Counted from the stretch's first letter, positions 22,501 through 48,287 are shown. The stretch: DNA of 64,000 nt from Atopsyche davidsoni (GCA_022113835.1 JAILWY010000027.1:932501-996500); one strand, 5' to 3'. Numbers and translations: made by a program. Notes: generated by a model not told the origin, from the letters alone.

Positions 22501-24927
22501 TAAGATGATGTTTGTCAGTTTTAGTGAGAAATCAAATAAAACAATGAATATTCGTGACAGCTGAGCAGTTCTGTTTTTATTGAGTGGTCGCTCGACTCAG
22601 TTGTGTCAAAAAGCTGCTATTTAAGGCATATCGAGGCTAAGGACAACTCGCGTCTATTAGCTGTTTAATGATAAGGTACTCTGGCTTTGGTTAAATTTTT
22701 TACTGTGTTCACACCAAAAAAATGCATTCTCAAATTATAAATAGAAAAATAATATCACGCGAGTGTATATTACATATACCATATTCGTGGTTTTAAATAA
22801 TACGTACCTATGCTCTATTTTATAATCGCACCATGTAAGGTCGTCAAAATGATCTTGCTATTGCATTTACACGTTTTTTTACTGTTTTTTTTTATCTGGT
22901 GTACATTTACATATGTGAACTAATTATTGTTCTTGACTCACTGAGTGCTTACGGTGTAAGCTCGGCAAAAAATATACAGCTAAATCAAGTGTAAAAATCA
23001 TAATTTTGTATATTCTTGTAACTAATTCAAATTCATATTATGGTATTGCATATAAAATAGTTTTAAAAAAAATACTTGTTTGATTTTATTATTTTAAATG
23101 TGTAGAGTCATCTATTGCTGATAATGTACACTAAAATGAATTAAACTATGAATATAATATATATATATTTATATAATTTTTTAAATATTTATAGATATAT
23201 TTTTTACATAATTTGCATAGGTTGTCAAGTTCTACTAAGCGAGCAAACATTTTTTAAAGATTTCACGGTTTATAAGACACCAATGATCCGTAACATTTTT
23301 ATGAGTAGGCATCTAGGTCTTCTGTTGCATATTTATAGTAATTATATTATAATGTGAACAAAAACATCTGTGAACGCTTATTTTTTCAGGAACCCTGTTC
23401 TCAGTCGGAGTGTTCAGTCACATGATGAAGATAGATGACGCCATCGTGGGAATAATCTCATCGATGAGCAAGATCCTTTCCAGTTTTGTGTACGCGTTTG
23501 CTGTTACAAAATGGCAAATTTATATTGGTATGTCGCAACCGCCTTCTGTGTAAACTTCTCAGCTTAATTAATATGTTTGATACGGCATCCAAAAATATAT
23601 ATTATTTATTCACAGCACCGTTGATTGAACTTCTAAATGGAACATCGTTCATTGCTATGAGGGCAATCGCTTCTAAACTGGTACCGAGCGACGAACTTGG
23701 TAAGCAAAAAATACCTTTTACTACTTACAATCAAATCATTATTAAATATGCTTTTCATGTCAGGGCAATTTTTTTGCACTGCTTTTTGTTTTTTTTAATA
23801 AAAGCTTACACAGGAAATCATTCTTAAGAATCTAAAATTAAAATGAAAATTTTTGCGATTATTGGTTTGACTTCGTTAATTGAAATACAAATCAGAATAA
23901 GTTTGTGCCTAGATGTGTATTATATAAACAATTTTAACTTATTTACATAACAAATATGTCTCAGATTGATTGTCAATGAGTGGAATAATTATATGTAGAT
24001 TAATTTATTTTCATTTGTCAATATTTCACATTCCAACACGTTGCCATCAATTTTATCATTAATCAATTGAGTTAAACTAATGAGAATTTACAAATTTATA
24101 GTTCATTAATTGTGAATTCTAATTCACAGTGAATTAAGAATTATTAATTTTAAGTACATACAGTAAGCAGTGGGCAATAACAATGGTTTTTAATAGTTAC
24201 GAAAATGTTTTTATTTGGTTTCCAGGTAAGGTTAATTCCTTGTTTGGTGTATGCGAGGCTCTCATGCCGTTGGTGTATGGCCCTATGTACACTTCTGTGT
24301 ACTCTGCAACCATCCGCACACTTCCAGGTGCCTTCTTCTTGCTCGGTGGAGCCTTGACTGCCCCCGCTGTCATTATCTTTGGGTACGTTGAGCATAACAC
24401 TAATTATAAAACACATTAGTCTATTTAATGAATATTTTAATACCTATTCAGAGCTAATTGTGATCAATTTTTGTAAGATAGATAATATTTTTAAATAAAT
24501 GAAAAAATACATTAATGAAATTGGTAAACTATAATTTATTTCTCTGAATTAAGATTCTCATAGCGCAACAAAAATAACTAATTTGTTATAATTTAAGATT
24601 AATTGAATTTTATTCTCTAGGTGGATGTACACCGAGCATAAAAAAGACAAGATAGAAAAAGAGCGAGGAATCGAAGCACCCCCACCGGACGTCCAAGCCA
24701 AGAACGACAAGAATAAAGCCGGCATCATCAACTCTGGCTTCCAGAAAGATGACGATGACTCCAACACGAACCCCAGCAGCGGAGACATGCGGATAAACAA
24801 TATGGTCTTGCAGGTGCAAGAGGCAAAGCCCGCTGAAGCAGAAGTTGCTGTTAAAGCGCACACCAAGCGACCGTCTTTGGCTGATCTTAACATAGCGGAA
24901 ACTATGAAATGTACTTCAAAAATCTAA
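8575..24927 (+). CDS. SLC46-family (proton-coupled folate transporter-like) MFS transporter, 7 coding exons
   Basis: Join: 8575-9396, 10003-10171, 20883-20984, 23390-23527, 23616-23699, 24226-24382, 24621-24927. All junctions are GT/AG and all phases close, giving 1779 nt and 592 aa. The protein is a polytopic major facilitator with a ~50-residue Pro/Lys-rich cytosolic N-terminus. A first external loop has two Cys and an N-glycosylation sequon (NYT), and the MFS motif SDRVGKRK falls at residues 139-146. Further hydrophobic helices follow through the sixth exon, then a charged ~100-aa C-terminal tail. SLC46 proteins import folates or related solutes with protons, at the plasma membrane or lysosome; the substrate here cannot be read from sequence. 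The start ATG 8575 is the first in-frame Met after the acceptor at 8557-8558. The length exceeds the usual ~450-500 aa because both tails are long. Confidence 0.9.
9397..10002 (+). other. SLC46-like intron 1
   Basis: GTAAGT to TTGATTTCCAG. AT-rich; nothing else seen in it. Confidence 0.85.
10003..10171 (+). CDS. SLC46-like coding exon 2
   Basis: Encodes a cytosolic loop (SSQTEVTGCCSSVRNFFDVE) followed by the start of a helix rich in Val and Ile. It is markedly GC-richer than its surroundings. The donor is GTGAGT, phase 1. Confidence 0.9.
10246..10300 (-). mobile_element. LINE 3'-end fragment (RTE-like)
   Basis: CTTCTCAGAGGAGGTTGGTG resembles the reverse complement of the conserved LINE tail at 19940-20020. 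Divergent and short. Confidence 0.4.
10358..10371 (+). repeat. G14 homopolymer
   Basis: Fourteen consecutive G residues, striking in AT-rich DNA. It starts a ~370-bp segment that reads open on the minus strand (10729-10349), probably repeat-derived. Confidence 0.9.
10676..10730 (+). repeat. Dispersed repeat, copy 1
   Basis: A 23-bp stretch starting CTCCTTCTGCAGCAAGCTAC and a following ATACTTC..AGA.CACATC phrase are shared, inverted, with the last ~66 bases of the window (63935-64000). This marks a dispersed element of unknown class. Confidence 0.6.
10893..11100 (+). mobile_element. tRNA-derived SINE-like cassette
   Basis: GGTATGGCACAATGGCGCTA carries a Pol III A-box-like core (TGGCACAATGG). 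About 35 bases later, TTTTAATCCCATACC resembles a B box. The ends CGGTATGG and CCATACCG pair perfectly over 8 bp. A GC-rich body (to ~11100) follows. It is not a functional tRNA. Confidence 0.45.
11166..11251 (-). ncRNA. Inverted repeat with hammerhead-like core (Penelope-like family 2)
   Basis: Arms 11166-11190 and 11227-11251 match 24/25 as inverted repeats. On the minus strand the loop reads TTTGATAAT, then GCCAA (stem II), a loop, TTGGC, an A-rich box and ACCGGTC. This is the layout of a minimal hammerhead, but with core substitutions (TTTGATAA for CTGATGA; AAAA for GAAA), so it is probably inactive. The palindrome ACCGGT would be the minimal stem III. Confidence 0.45.
11297..11340 (+). 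repeat. Dispersed repeat tail, copy A
   Basis: Contains GAATTCCACCGTGTACTCTC and TGTCAAAAATATTGA, shared with 39428-39467 and 61266-61306. It lies just downstream of the hammerhead-like hairpin, as does copy B. Confidence 0.65.
13033..13105 (+). mobile_element. tRNA-derived SINE head
   Basis: TGGTTTAGTGGTCAGACC (A-box region) and, about 40 bases on, GTGTTCGATTTTCCGAACC (B-box and T-arm-like region). Spacing fits a tRNA-like promoter. No acceptor stem, so this is a SINE relic. Confidence 0.5.
14732..14798 (-). mobile_element. tRNA-derived SINE head
   Basis: On the minus strand GCCTTGTAGTTTAGTAGTTA (A-box-like) is followed about 35 bases later by AAGTTCAAACCCGG (B box). Spacing and order match a Pol III internal promoter. 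Confidence 0.5.
15187..15512 (+). repeat. Four degenerate copies of a ~20-bp GATTCGATTGAGCG motif
   Basis: CGGATGATACGATTGAGAGT (near 15190), CAAATGATTCGATTGAGCG (near 15314), CGGATGATTCGATTGGGCTC (near 15379) and CGGACGGTTCGGTTGAGCGA (near 15496) are clearly related. All are in the same orientation, with AATCAATCA-type phrases between them. Confidence 0.55.
15686..16441 (+). repeat. Tandem duplication, units of ~397 and ~359 bp
   Basis: Both units begin ACTTAATTATCTCGGCTTGC (15686 and 16083) and end in an AT-rich tail with TTTTTTATTATTTAATAA. Between these, they share a GC-rich core and a phrase ending AAAACCCGTCCTTG. A related open frame survives in both: 15762-15953 and 16166-16438, sharing SSAIEGSIADVPG, VGIFD and DHQRHAKKG. 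No known domain is recognised. It may be a fragment of a mobile element. Confidence 0.75.
18810..19440 (+). mobile_element. Candidate solo LTR
   Basis: This ~630-bp block is much GC-richer than its surroundings. It lacks a plausible exon, starts near a TGT, and ends with GCAATAAACGCTGG, which resembles the polyadenylation site of an LTR R/U5 boundary. No second LTR, primer-binding site or clean target duplication was found. It could equally be another dispersed element. Confidence 0.3.
19480..19568. repeat. Composite (AT)n-(AC)n-(AT)n microsatellite
   Basis: AT repeats flank an AC run at about 19507-19523. The array directly precedes a LINE fragment, a common pattern where a LINE tail or target seeded the microsatellite. 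Confidence 0.95.
19600..20020 (+). pseudogene. RTE-like LINE reverse transcriptase C-terminus, broken
   Basis: The plus strand encodes LLGVEAWSLRTATMRRIEMA and EMWLYRRILKIP, the conserved block just after the reverse transcriptase catalytic domain in RTE-type LINEs. After a stop and frame changes, LIVQGKIEG, SVGRRKFTW and LAQDGDMFEEMVTNLL plus a stop follow. These are the usual order and ending of such ORFs. Several stops and shifts make it dead. The catalytic domain and the endonuclease are absent (5' truncation). Confidence 0.8.
20883..20984 (+). CDS. SLC46-like coding exon 3
   Basis: Begins in phase 1 after ACTGTTTCAG and encodes EMVVMYLFTRFRFNWDEVDF and onward to an Asn-Leu-Phe-Gly end at a GTAAGT donor. 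The FxWDEVDFS segment fits an extracellular loop between helices 7 and 8 of SLC46 proteins. Confidence 0.9.
21106..21167 (-). mobile_element. tRNA-derived SINE head
   Basis: Minus strand: TGTAGCGTAACAAGTTAG (A-box region), then GGTCCCCGATTCGATCCCCG (a strong B box in a T-arm-like hairpin). The order and ~35-base spacing fit a Pol III promoter. Confidence 0.55.
21934..21961. repeat. (TA)n microsatellite
   Basis: About 14 TA units without interruption. Confidence 0.95.
22189..22270 (-). mobile_element. LINE 3'-end fragment (RTE-like)
   Basis: Reverse complement of the LINE tail at 19940-20020: GGCCCAGGTTAGGAATATAT, then GGTCACCAATCTCCTATGAG, then a GAAGAAG run. Only the last ~80 bp are present. 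Confidence 0.7.
23390..23527 (+). CDS. SLC46-like coding exon 4
   Basis: Encodes TLFSVGVFSHMMKIDDAIVG followed by a helix (IISSMSKILSSFVYAFA). Acceptor TTTTTTCAG, donor GTATGT, phases 1 and 1. Confidence 0.9.
23616..23699 (+). CDS. SLC46-like coding exon 5
   Basis: Encodes PLIELLNGTSFIAMRAIASK and LVPSDELG, matching the helix 9-10 loop region of SLC46 proteins (a conserved SK.V...E.GK-type turn continues into the next exon). Acceptor TTATTCACAG, donor GTAAGC. The intron before it is only 88 nt. Confidence 0.9.
23700..24225 (+). other. SLC46-like intron 5
   Basis: GTAAGC to TTTCCAG, AT-rich; nothing else seen. Confidence 0.85.
24226..24382 (+). CDS. SLC46-like coding exon 6
   Basis: Encodes KVNSLFGVCEALMPLVYGPM and a further helix ending APAVIIFG. 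This is the GK-hinge followed by helices 11-12, typical of the family. Donor GTACGT, phase 2. Confidence 0.92.
24621..24927 (+). CDS. SLC46-like terminal exon 7
   Basis: Starts in phase 2 after TTCTCTAG, finishing a Gly codon, and encodes WMYTEHKKDKIEKERG followed by a hydrophilic tail rich in Asp, Asn and Lys to TAA 24925-24927. The tail is cytosolic and probably disordered. Confidence 0.9.
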
Positions 24928-27900
24928 ATAATAACTGTAAGTTGTAAATATTTTATATTTAATTTTTATTTAAATTAGTACGAGCGTAGATTTGTAAAAA
25001 TATATTATATTTGTCTAAGAATAAGGCACTCACTATTAAGTCAGTTTTAAATAGATTTGATTAAAACAACTTTGTAGCTTCGTTCCATTTGGTATCTGCG
25101 AAATATGACTAGTTACAGCTGCGACTATATATTCTAAGCAATCTGCAGCTTCAACCGGAAAACTTCGGCGGTTCCTATCAAACTTAAACTCTTATCATGT
25201 TTTCAACATGCTCATATTGATTTGCCATATCTTAATGTGGTTATTTATAAAATGATATTTGTCAAATGGAAAGTCAATCAATATGCATGACCAGAAAACC
25301 AAATAGCACAAAGCAACAAATTTATTTGAATTATATCTATTTCATTACGAGTTATTTTGATCTTGCACTTATGAAAGTTGTGTTAGCCATAAGCCCTTTA
25401 TCTGCAAGGATGAATCTTATGTTAATTTAGTGATGTGAAGAACAATTCTGAATTCTGAATCCGCCTGGTATTTATTTTAATTATAAGAATTATATTTATA
25501 TGTAATAAATATTTTTTAACTGAAAACAATAATGTACAGTACAATTGTAGAAAGGTGAAGACGTGTTTAAACTAAAACTTAACGTTTGTAAAATAATATC
25601 AGTTCATGTAAACAATTGGTTATGTATAGCTATATGAGAGAGGTCTCGTAGGCTTTTTTAGAATATATAAAATTAGTTATATTCTTGTGTATAAAAATTT
25701 ATTTATAGATGGATTTTTGTAAGTGTGAACACATTTTTTTACTAAGAAATATCAATAAGTAATCAAAATATCAAAAAGTTAAATTCTTACTTAGTAATGA
25801 TATACATACAAATGAACATAGTAATAATTATTGTTTAAAATGACAGAATTGATACAAGAATGTGATTAATTGAGATTTATGAGTGAAAGGTAATTTACGT
25901 GATGTAAGTTTTTAGGTTATTTTATACACTTACTACACCTATCATCATTACGGTTATCATTTCAACGGGTTCTCCACAAGTATTATCTGAATGTAAATAT
26001 ATTATTCACCATGAAATTTAGTCTTGACAAAATGTAAAGAATATTTTGAATTATAGGCGTACCGATGGAGATGCACTTTAAGCAAATATTAATAATTTTT
26101 GAAAGGATATTAGCTAACGGCAAAAAATATTATTTAACACAGAGTTGTGTATGTAAATGACCACGAAAGAGAAAATACCTATTAGAATTTGCATAATCTC
26201 TTCAGCCTATTCATTTCAAAAGCATTGCCCAAATAAATTCAACTACAAAGGCAGTGGAAATATATTTGTATTTTCAATAAATTTATATGATAATATTTGT
26301 AAAATGGCCAAAAGAAAGCTGGCTTTATTACTTAAGCTGGTTGTTTTGCTTAGCAAGTTTTATGAAATTTTTAGTCAGAGTTTTCAGTTTATCGGTACCC
26401 TTGTACTTTCAAGATATCACTATAATTCCGATCTGTATTTATTTGTGATAGTTATGTTAAGTTACAAGATAGAACGGCTGATAACCAGTCGAGTCTTGCA
26501 GTATGGGTGAAACGCATCTTATTTATTGGTATCTTCCTACGTTATTCATAAAAATAATGGTATACTACCATAAGTTAAATGGATGATTAATTTATGGCAA
26601 AATTATAATTAAGTTCGTGAAGAGATTAAGAGTGGGCCTAAACATTTTGAACATAAAAATCATTATTGCTTTAAGTCGGCGTTTTCAATTTAAATATAAA
26701 GCTGTGGCACATAAATATATTTTGACACAGAAAATGGAAATCGACTTAACCGTGACTGAAGATACTAAAAAGCAAATTGTTTATATAATGCAAAAAAAAT
26801 TACATTTCAAGGTTACTACAGTATTTGCGACCTTTTAAATGTTTCTCGGTATGATTTGTCACTATAGAAGTTTGTAACTATATTATATATGTATTAAGAA
26901 ATGTGATAATGTACTAAATAGATATTTTAATAACAATCATCATCATTCCATAGAATTTTAAAAGTTAATTTTTTTAACTAAATTTATAATAAAAATATTT
27001 ATTTTTGAAAATGTTGAATTCTTAAAATATATAATTATACCTAAGTTGAAAGTAGCAGCGTCTTTACCAAGTTGTGAGTATTTTTACATGAAAATAGTTA
27101 CCTAACTTAATGTATGTTAAATAGTTTGAAAGATGTTTATTAATTTTATTTTTAAAAAACTTATTTTTACAATATGAGCATCGTTTGAATGCGACCAATT
27201 GTTTAATTATGAATAATAAATTTACAATCTTTTAATTACACCTGACAGATGTACACAGACCGTGTTACGCAGTCTTTTGCTAAGCCAGGTTTACTTAAGC
27301 TGTGGTTTCTTGAAATCGTAGTCTCGTCATACTCTACTTTTTATTTATAGTTTACAAAAGCGGTACAACCTTAAATGAAAATGCATCCCATGACACCGAA
27401 CCATGGTTTTTATGGAAGTTGGTTTAGCAAATGACTCAATTTTATTAAGCCAATACCACATTCTAACCAAAAACTACTTCATTACCAATTAACGCATTAT
27501 AATATTTTGTAAATTGGACGGGAGAAATGTTTTTGTATTTATGTATCGAATCAAATATTTAATGTTGTTGATCAATTAAAATGTTTTTATACACGCTGAC
27601 TGCTAATGCTATACGCTGTTTTTGGTTGAAAAATATCCCGACACTATTTTGTCTGATAGGTCATAAATTTTCAGGCGCAAATATCTGACCAATCAGGTCA
27701 TGCATATTATGGTAAGAATAAATAAAGTACTGATTTAATGATATGTTAAAACAGGTTTAGCTGTCAGATGTAAATAAAATATATAATACCACAGCAAGAT
27801 TTAAACGCAAAATATCAACAAAGTATGACAGGGTGAAGAATCTGACAATATAAATAAAGATTTTAAAGTATCCGTGTTGTTTTATTGGCTACCGAGTATC

Positions 27901-29620
27901 CTTGATTATTTTTCTTTTAAAATAAAAACCACTTTTTTCATGTTGTGTAAATAATTAAAGCAATACCCAATAAGCTCCAGTATAATAAATTTGTAGACGC
28001 ATTAGCTGGAAATGGGTCTCCAGTGTAGTACTACTGTTATAACTGCTTATTTATAATAGATAATCCCGACTTGCTCCGATCTGATAGGTCAGATTTATTC
28101 ATAGTAGAAACAGCCTTTTTTAGAGTAATTATATTCAGTGAACGCATTGACTTGGACACAGTAGAAAAGTCAAATCAGTACCACAGTGTATTTGATAATA
28201 TTTATTAAGTGCTATATTCATCCTTACAAATTATAACTATGTGCTAACCAGCATTAAAATATACCTACATTTCTTAGCATACAAATAACAGTCAATAATT
28301 TATTAGTAAGGTGGTACAATACCTTCGATGATGCGGCGCTTATTTCTAACCTATTCAACTATGTTTCTTATGATAAAAACTAGCAATTTAACAACAGTTT
28401 GATAGATTGTGCTGAAACGACAGTTAGAACTAAAAAAAATATCCAATTCGTCACTTTGGTATTGATCTAATCAGAACCTATTATTTATTACCTCTGTTGA
28501 TCCAATCGAGGGATTTGAATAATATATTTGTAGATATATATTTACATTTATATGATGAAGAATGCCCAAAAAAAATTTACGAGCATTCTACCATGTTTCT
28601 GAAAGTCTTTTTAACGAAGAAATAATAAACATTCTGTCTAAAATGTTGTTTATTTCAATTAAATTGTTGATTGCTAATCACCAAAACAGTGCCACATTGA
28701 AACAAATCTAACATATTGACACATCGACTACCAGTCTTTGAAAATAGCCGGAATTAAATTGTTGGTTAAATTTGTCAACAGGTTGGACCACTGTCCCAAC
28801 TTTTGAGTTGGTGGTGAGATTCAACTTTGTTTGATCAATGATTTTAAAAGTAATTTTAAAGGTGCTGAATAAAATTATAAAGCAGTTCAGTGAAAAAACC
28901 AATAACCAAAGTGACATTTATTAAAATAATTACATGAAAATAATAGACCGTCGCACATTTACTTTAAGCATTTAAATAAATAAATCGTAAGATATTGCTT
29001 GTCCAGATTAGAAGTGATTTTTGTGTTGTTCAAGTCAGTAGTTTTGAAACATAACCAATTTAAATTCCAAAACAAAAGAGAAGGTAAAAATAATTAGTAA
29101 ATTAGGCATAGCCTACTTTAAATAAGGATTATTCAAGGTCAATAACCCCTTTTGTTTGTTTGGGTCTCAAAATTTGTAAATAATGTGCTGTACACACTAA
29201 TCTGCTAAATATATTTACAAGAAATAATAAATATACAAATAAACCAACAATAATGTAGATTGGTCTGCTTTTCCCCGTCATATAAAAACTTGTGTCTGCC
29301 TTATGAATAATTCAATATTTTGACATTAATTTGCCTTTTTTAACGATTGTGTTTTATAATTTTACGCGTTAGACGCATGAACATTAATTTAGATTGTAAT
29401 AAAATAAAAATATATAAAGGAACACATTCTAAAAAGCTTTCTGATCCGGACGAGTAAACTTGTTTAGAATTTTGGGCTAAGGAAAAGAACACAAAATAAA
29501 AAGATATTCATTTTACGTTAAAGCTCTCGCTAGCTTTAATCATTTTTATTTTAATAGTCTCAAATATAAATAGCAATATACAAATGATAAACGGGGTGTC
29601 GTTACATCTCAACATCATGG
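24928..29620. other. SLC46-like 3' UTR and intergenic DNA
   Basis: AT-rich with no credible exon on either strand. The first AATAAA after the transporter stop is at about 25504-25509 (a candidate poly(A) signal); others follow near 26235 and 26277. Short phrases such as TCTGATAGGTCA recur near 27650 and 28085, too little to call a repeat. Confidence 0.5.
25504..25509 (+). terminator. Candidate poly(A) signal of the SLC46-like gene
   Basis: AATAAA about 580 bases after the stop codon, followed by a T-rich stretch. AT-rich DNA makes chance hits common. Confidence 0.3.
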
Positions 29621-29705
29621 CAGGCACGCGAGTCGCTGGACTCGGTGCGCTTCCTCCAGAGCGGCACGGGTCGCCCCGGGGGCGCTGGCCCCGGGGGCTC
29701 GCAGG
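29621..29705 (+). other. Isolated GC-rich exon-like block
   Basis: A stretch of very high GC in AT-rich DNA. On the plus strand it lies between an AG (CATCATGGCAG) and a GT (CTCGCAG/GTCAAA) and reads open as ARESLDSVRFLQSGTGRPGG plus a short Gly/Pro tail. A second GC-rich block follows at about 29748-29810. It may be an exon of an unannotated transcript, or part of the Rab11 3' UTR on the other strand. No domain is recognised. Confidence 0.3.
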
Positions 29706-30450
29706 TCAAAAACACTTCGCGTAAAAACATAATTCAAATAATTTTGAAGACGCGCACCCGGCGCTCCGTCTTGCCGAAAGCCGCCGCTCTGTCGGCGTGC
29801 CTTCTTTACCTTGTTATGCAATTCAAATAGTTTTTATTAATATGTTTTAATAATACAATAAAGATAAATTGGTATCCTAAAAATAAACATAATCATATCA
29901 ACATTATCCATATAATCGTTATTCACTTCTCCTTTGGAACTAAGTTTTTTTTTTTTGCATTAAGACGAGTAGACAAAATAAGGCCAGTACATATTTTTAT
30001 ACAACATATGACTAAGTTTTTCTCCGTCGCGTTTCACAATATTAATTATCATCCTCGAGCACGGCTCTGCCGGGCGTGGCGGCGTTCGAATCAATTTTTT
30101 TTAAACCGTCGAGAGTATTTGTATCACTTTTGTTTTTATAAGACAACGATGAAAAACAAAATGCTTAGCAAAAAGAAGGCCATAAAGTAAAGAGTCGACC
30201 CTGTGCGGCACACAATGTGGCCCTGACTACAAACGACAGCAACAAAATCAGAACAGTTGAGTGTTTGCCTACGGAAAAGAATGCATGTAAGTTTTTTTAT
30301 ATTTATCTTTAAATATAGATTTTATATGTATATATAGTGTATTTTAAAAATCTGTCTTCTCCGTTCACATGTTGTTAAGTTGTCCTCGCTTGTGTATTGA
30401 GTTTGTTAGGATTACAGAATTTTCAATCGGTATCTACAAGAATGTCCCCG

Positions 30451-30473
30451 GCCGGAGCGGCTCTGGCTCCGGC
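30451..30473 (-). other. GC-rich 8-bp stem, 7-nt loop
   Basis: GCCGGAGC and GCTCCGGC pair perfectly around GGCTCTG. It lies about 210 bases past the Rab11 stop, so it would be a strong hairpin in the Rab11 3' UTR if transcription extends this far. Confidence 0.4.
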
Positions 30474-30681
30474 ACACCGCCTCTCGGCTCCGTCCAATCA
30501 CTTCAACTCTGCAACAATACACCGATAGCGTAATCAATAGAATATATGGGGATCGATCATAAGACAGTGCACTTACGTCTGGCTCAAAAATAAACACTGT
30601 ACACATTTGAACTAATTATTTTAATCAAATTAATATAACAATTGCGTAAGTAGACAGACCTGGGTGGGGTGGCGTGGGTGA

Positions 30682-45793
<15,112 letters not shown>

Positions 45794-46304
45794 TTTGGAT
45801 ATTGGAATTTACACCCTGTTAGGGTGACAGAATCTGTATCACAAAAGAAACAAATCAAATTCTATCTCGGAAAGAGAAGGTGGAAAACAAACACTAAATA
45901 TTGTAACAGTATATTTCGTCCACGAATGGCACAAACACAAACCGATGACTTGGATTAAACGAAATTTAGGAAAAATAAAAGGGACCGAAGAATTCGCAAT
46001 ATGGCGGATGACTTTTACGCCCCTCAACAGGCGCAAGCGTCAACGTAGCGGCGTGGCTATAGACTTGACAAAAATGTGTTCACAGTTGTACGAAATTTTT
46101 GCTTTTTAAGTATAATGGAAAGGCTACATAGTGACATACTTTCAGATACAAAAATATAAGGATCGCGTCAAATAAAAAAAATGAACTTTTGGTTAAAAAA
46201 ATATTAAGATTGTTCCATAATGGTAAACTGTTTCAAATGATAAAAAGTCAACTCTTAAATAGTGATGTTTGATGATAAAAATAATATTGACAATTGTAGC
46301 AACT

Positions 46305-46341
46305 AAAACAAACTGTTATGTGATAGATAACAGTTTGTTTT
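46305..46341. repeat. 15-bp inverted repeat, 7-nt loop
   Basis: AAAACAAACTGTTAT and ATAACAGTTTGTTTT pair perfectly around GTGATAG. Confidence 0.8.
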
Positions 46342-46927
46342 TTGCGTGAAAAAATTGCGTGAAAAAAGAGCTAGTTATGTATTTTTATTAATTGGATATA
46401 TTTTCATTAAAAAAAACAACTTAGTTTTTAAAAACAGGGGTTATCACTTCGAAATAAAAAAAAAACTTTTGGTATCTTTTTGAAATATACATGATCTATA
46501 AAAAAAAATAAACAGCGAATTTGTTATACTTTTAGTTCGCGAAATTAAAATAAATGTTTAATTTGAGAAAAATTGGGAATTGACGTGGAGTTGTCTGGAA
46601 TTTACGAACACAACTTTCTATAAGCACGCCTGTCAGAATCTAATGTCTGTTTATATTTGACTTATCGTACGTTAACAGGAAATTGAAGAGTATTCTAATT
46701 TATGCTATGAAAAAACGAAAAATGTATGTTTTTTTGCAGTAATGTATGTGTACGAAGATTTTTGTCTTTATTTAACTGTAGGTACCGTACTGGGTATTAT
46801 CAGATTCCAACAGTAGCGCACTACTAAAATGTGCATTTCAAAGTTTCAGATCTCATTGAGTGTATTCATCACAGTTGAGAGATACCAAATACGAAAAACT
46901 CTAAATGTGGCCAATTTTATAAGTAGG

Positions 46928-46935
46928 TATCGATA
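46928..46935. promoter_or_regulatory. DRE-type TATCGATA site
   Basis: A perfect 8-bp match to the insect DNA-replication-related element common in housekeeping promoters, about 1.1 kb upstream of the Rab11 start codon. One site alone is weak evidence. Confidence 0.25.
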
Positions 46936-48261
46936 GTGTCGATTTAAAGCAAAAAAAAATTACAGTCAGTTATGTTTCAAATTCACAAACTTTAGCAGTG
47001 GATTCATAAATATATTGTTACCTTGATAGTAAAGGTTTTCATTAAAATCCTCAAATCATCATTGGCAGTAACAAAAATTTAAATCTGGTTTTTTTTTTTC
47101 AAACAGACAGCTCTTTCACCCTTCAAAGGCTTTGTCTCACTATTTCAACTTAAGAAGTTAGTAATTTTGCGATGCATTGAAATAAAAAAAATCTCTCACA
47201 ATGAAAGTTTTCAGTGGCAATGGAGAACTTAAAAATATTGACCTCTGCATTCAATTAGCAGTTAACTCGGTTTTTGAGTTTAATGCTGAAGTTTTTCCTC
47301 TTTATCATCCTGATGTAGCGTGATTTTAGATTCGTTAAATTATTGGACTTTGGATATCTTCCGTTCATAGAGTATAAGAGTATAGATTAAGAAATAATTA
47401 CCACAAACAGCACACTTTAATCTCAATGAGTAAATAAAAATTGTACATTTTTACCGTCAACATAAAATCTTGAACCATAAAATGATATCTCTTGACTTAT
47501 AAGGGGGAACAAAGTTTGTCCTGTTCTCTCCCAACCTTTAATTGATTTATTTTAAGCAGTAATATAAATAAATCTGCTATGCATAAGCAGTAATTCGTTA
47601 ATATTATTTTGTGATTTCTTAATCTATTCAAATCTAATAGATGGTCAATAAGAGATTTATTATTTATTCCAATCAGTAAATTAAATTTACATTTTTATCT
47701 GTTTGAAATTTGTAATTGTGGCTTTTGAAGATTGATACCAGTCTATTTATTACAGTATTAATAATTTATAAAATAAAATTCAATAAACCTTTTCCATTTT
47801 ATTTTTATTTAGTCATTTTCAGTAATAAATACAATATTTTTAAGAATATCCGTCTTTCTAGTATACACAATCCTTACAAAATATCCCTCGTTTATTATGT
47901 TTAATATAAATACTTTTTCAATTGTTTTTTTAATATAGCAGTGTTTTACTTTACATCAATATTCCTAACCTATTTTAAATATATGGTAGACAATTGATTA
48001 GCTAGATAACTAACTTTTTGAGAGATTATATGTGTTTGCATACATAATCAGATTATTAAGGTTGTAATCTATGTCATGCTAACCTATGGGAATTAAAACA
48101 TTGAAGTGCTTCTTCAATTACTAAACCTAGATTTGCACAATGCATTTTACAACCCAATAATATATTTAGTACTATTTTGTAATGTAGTTATATAACAATC
48201 ATAATGTTTCTACTCTACAAATATTCAGATGTATTAAATTAGTAAAAAACTTTATTATTTT

Positions 48262-48287
48262 GTAGTAACTTCAATTGAAGTTACTAC
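48262..48287. repeat. 26-bp perfect palindrome
   Basis: The half-site GTAGTAACTTCAA is followed immediately by its exact reverse complement, with no spacer. Confidence 0.95.

Larger units (their letters stand above)
20985..23389 (+). other. SLC46-like intron 3
   Basis: GTAAGT to TTTTTTCAG. Holds a SINE head (minus, 21106-21167), an AT microsatellite (21934-21961) and a LINE tail (minus, 22189-22270). Confidence 0.85.

Noticed and set aside
27636..28098. TCTGATAGGTCA phrases as a repeat family
   Set aside because: Only two short matches; below what can be supported by eye.
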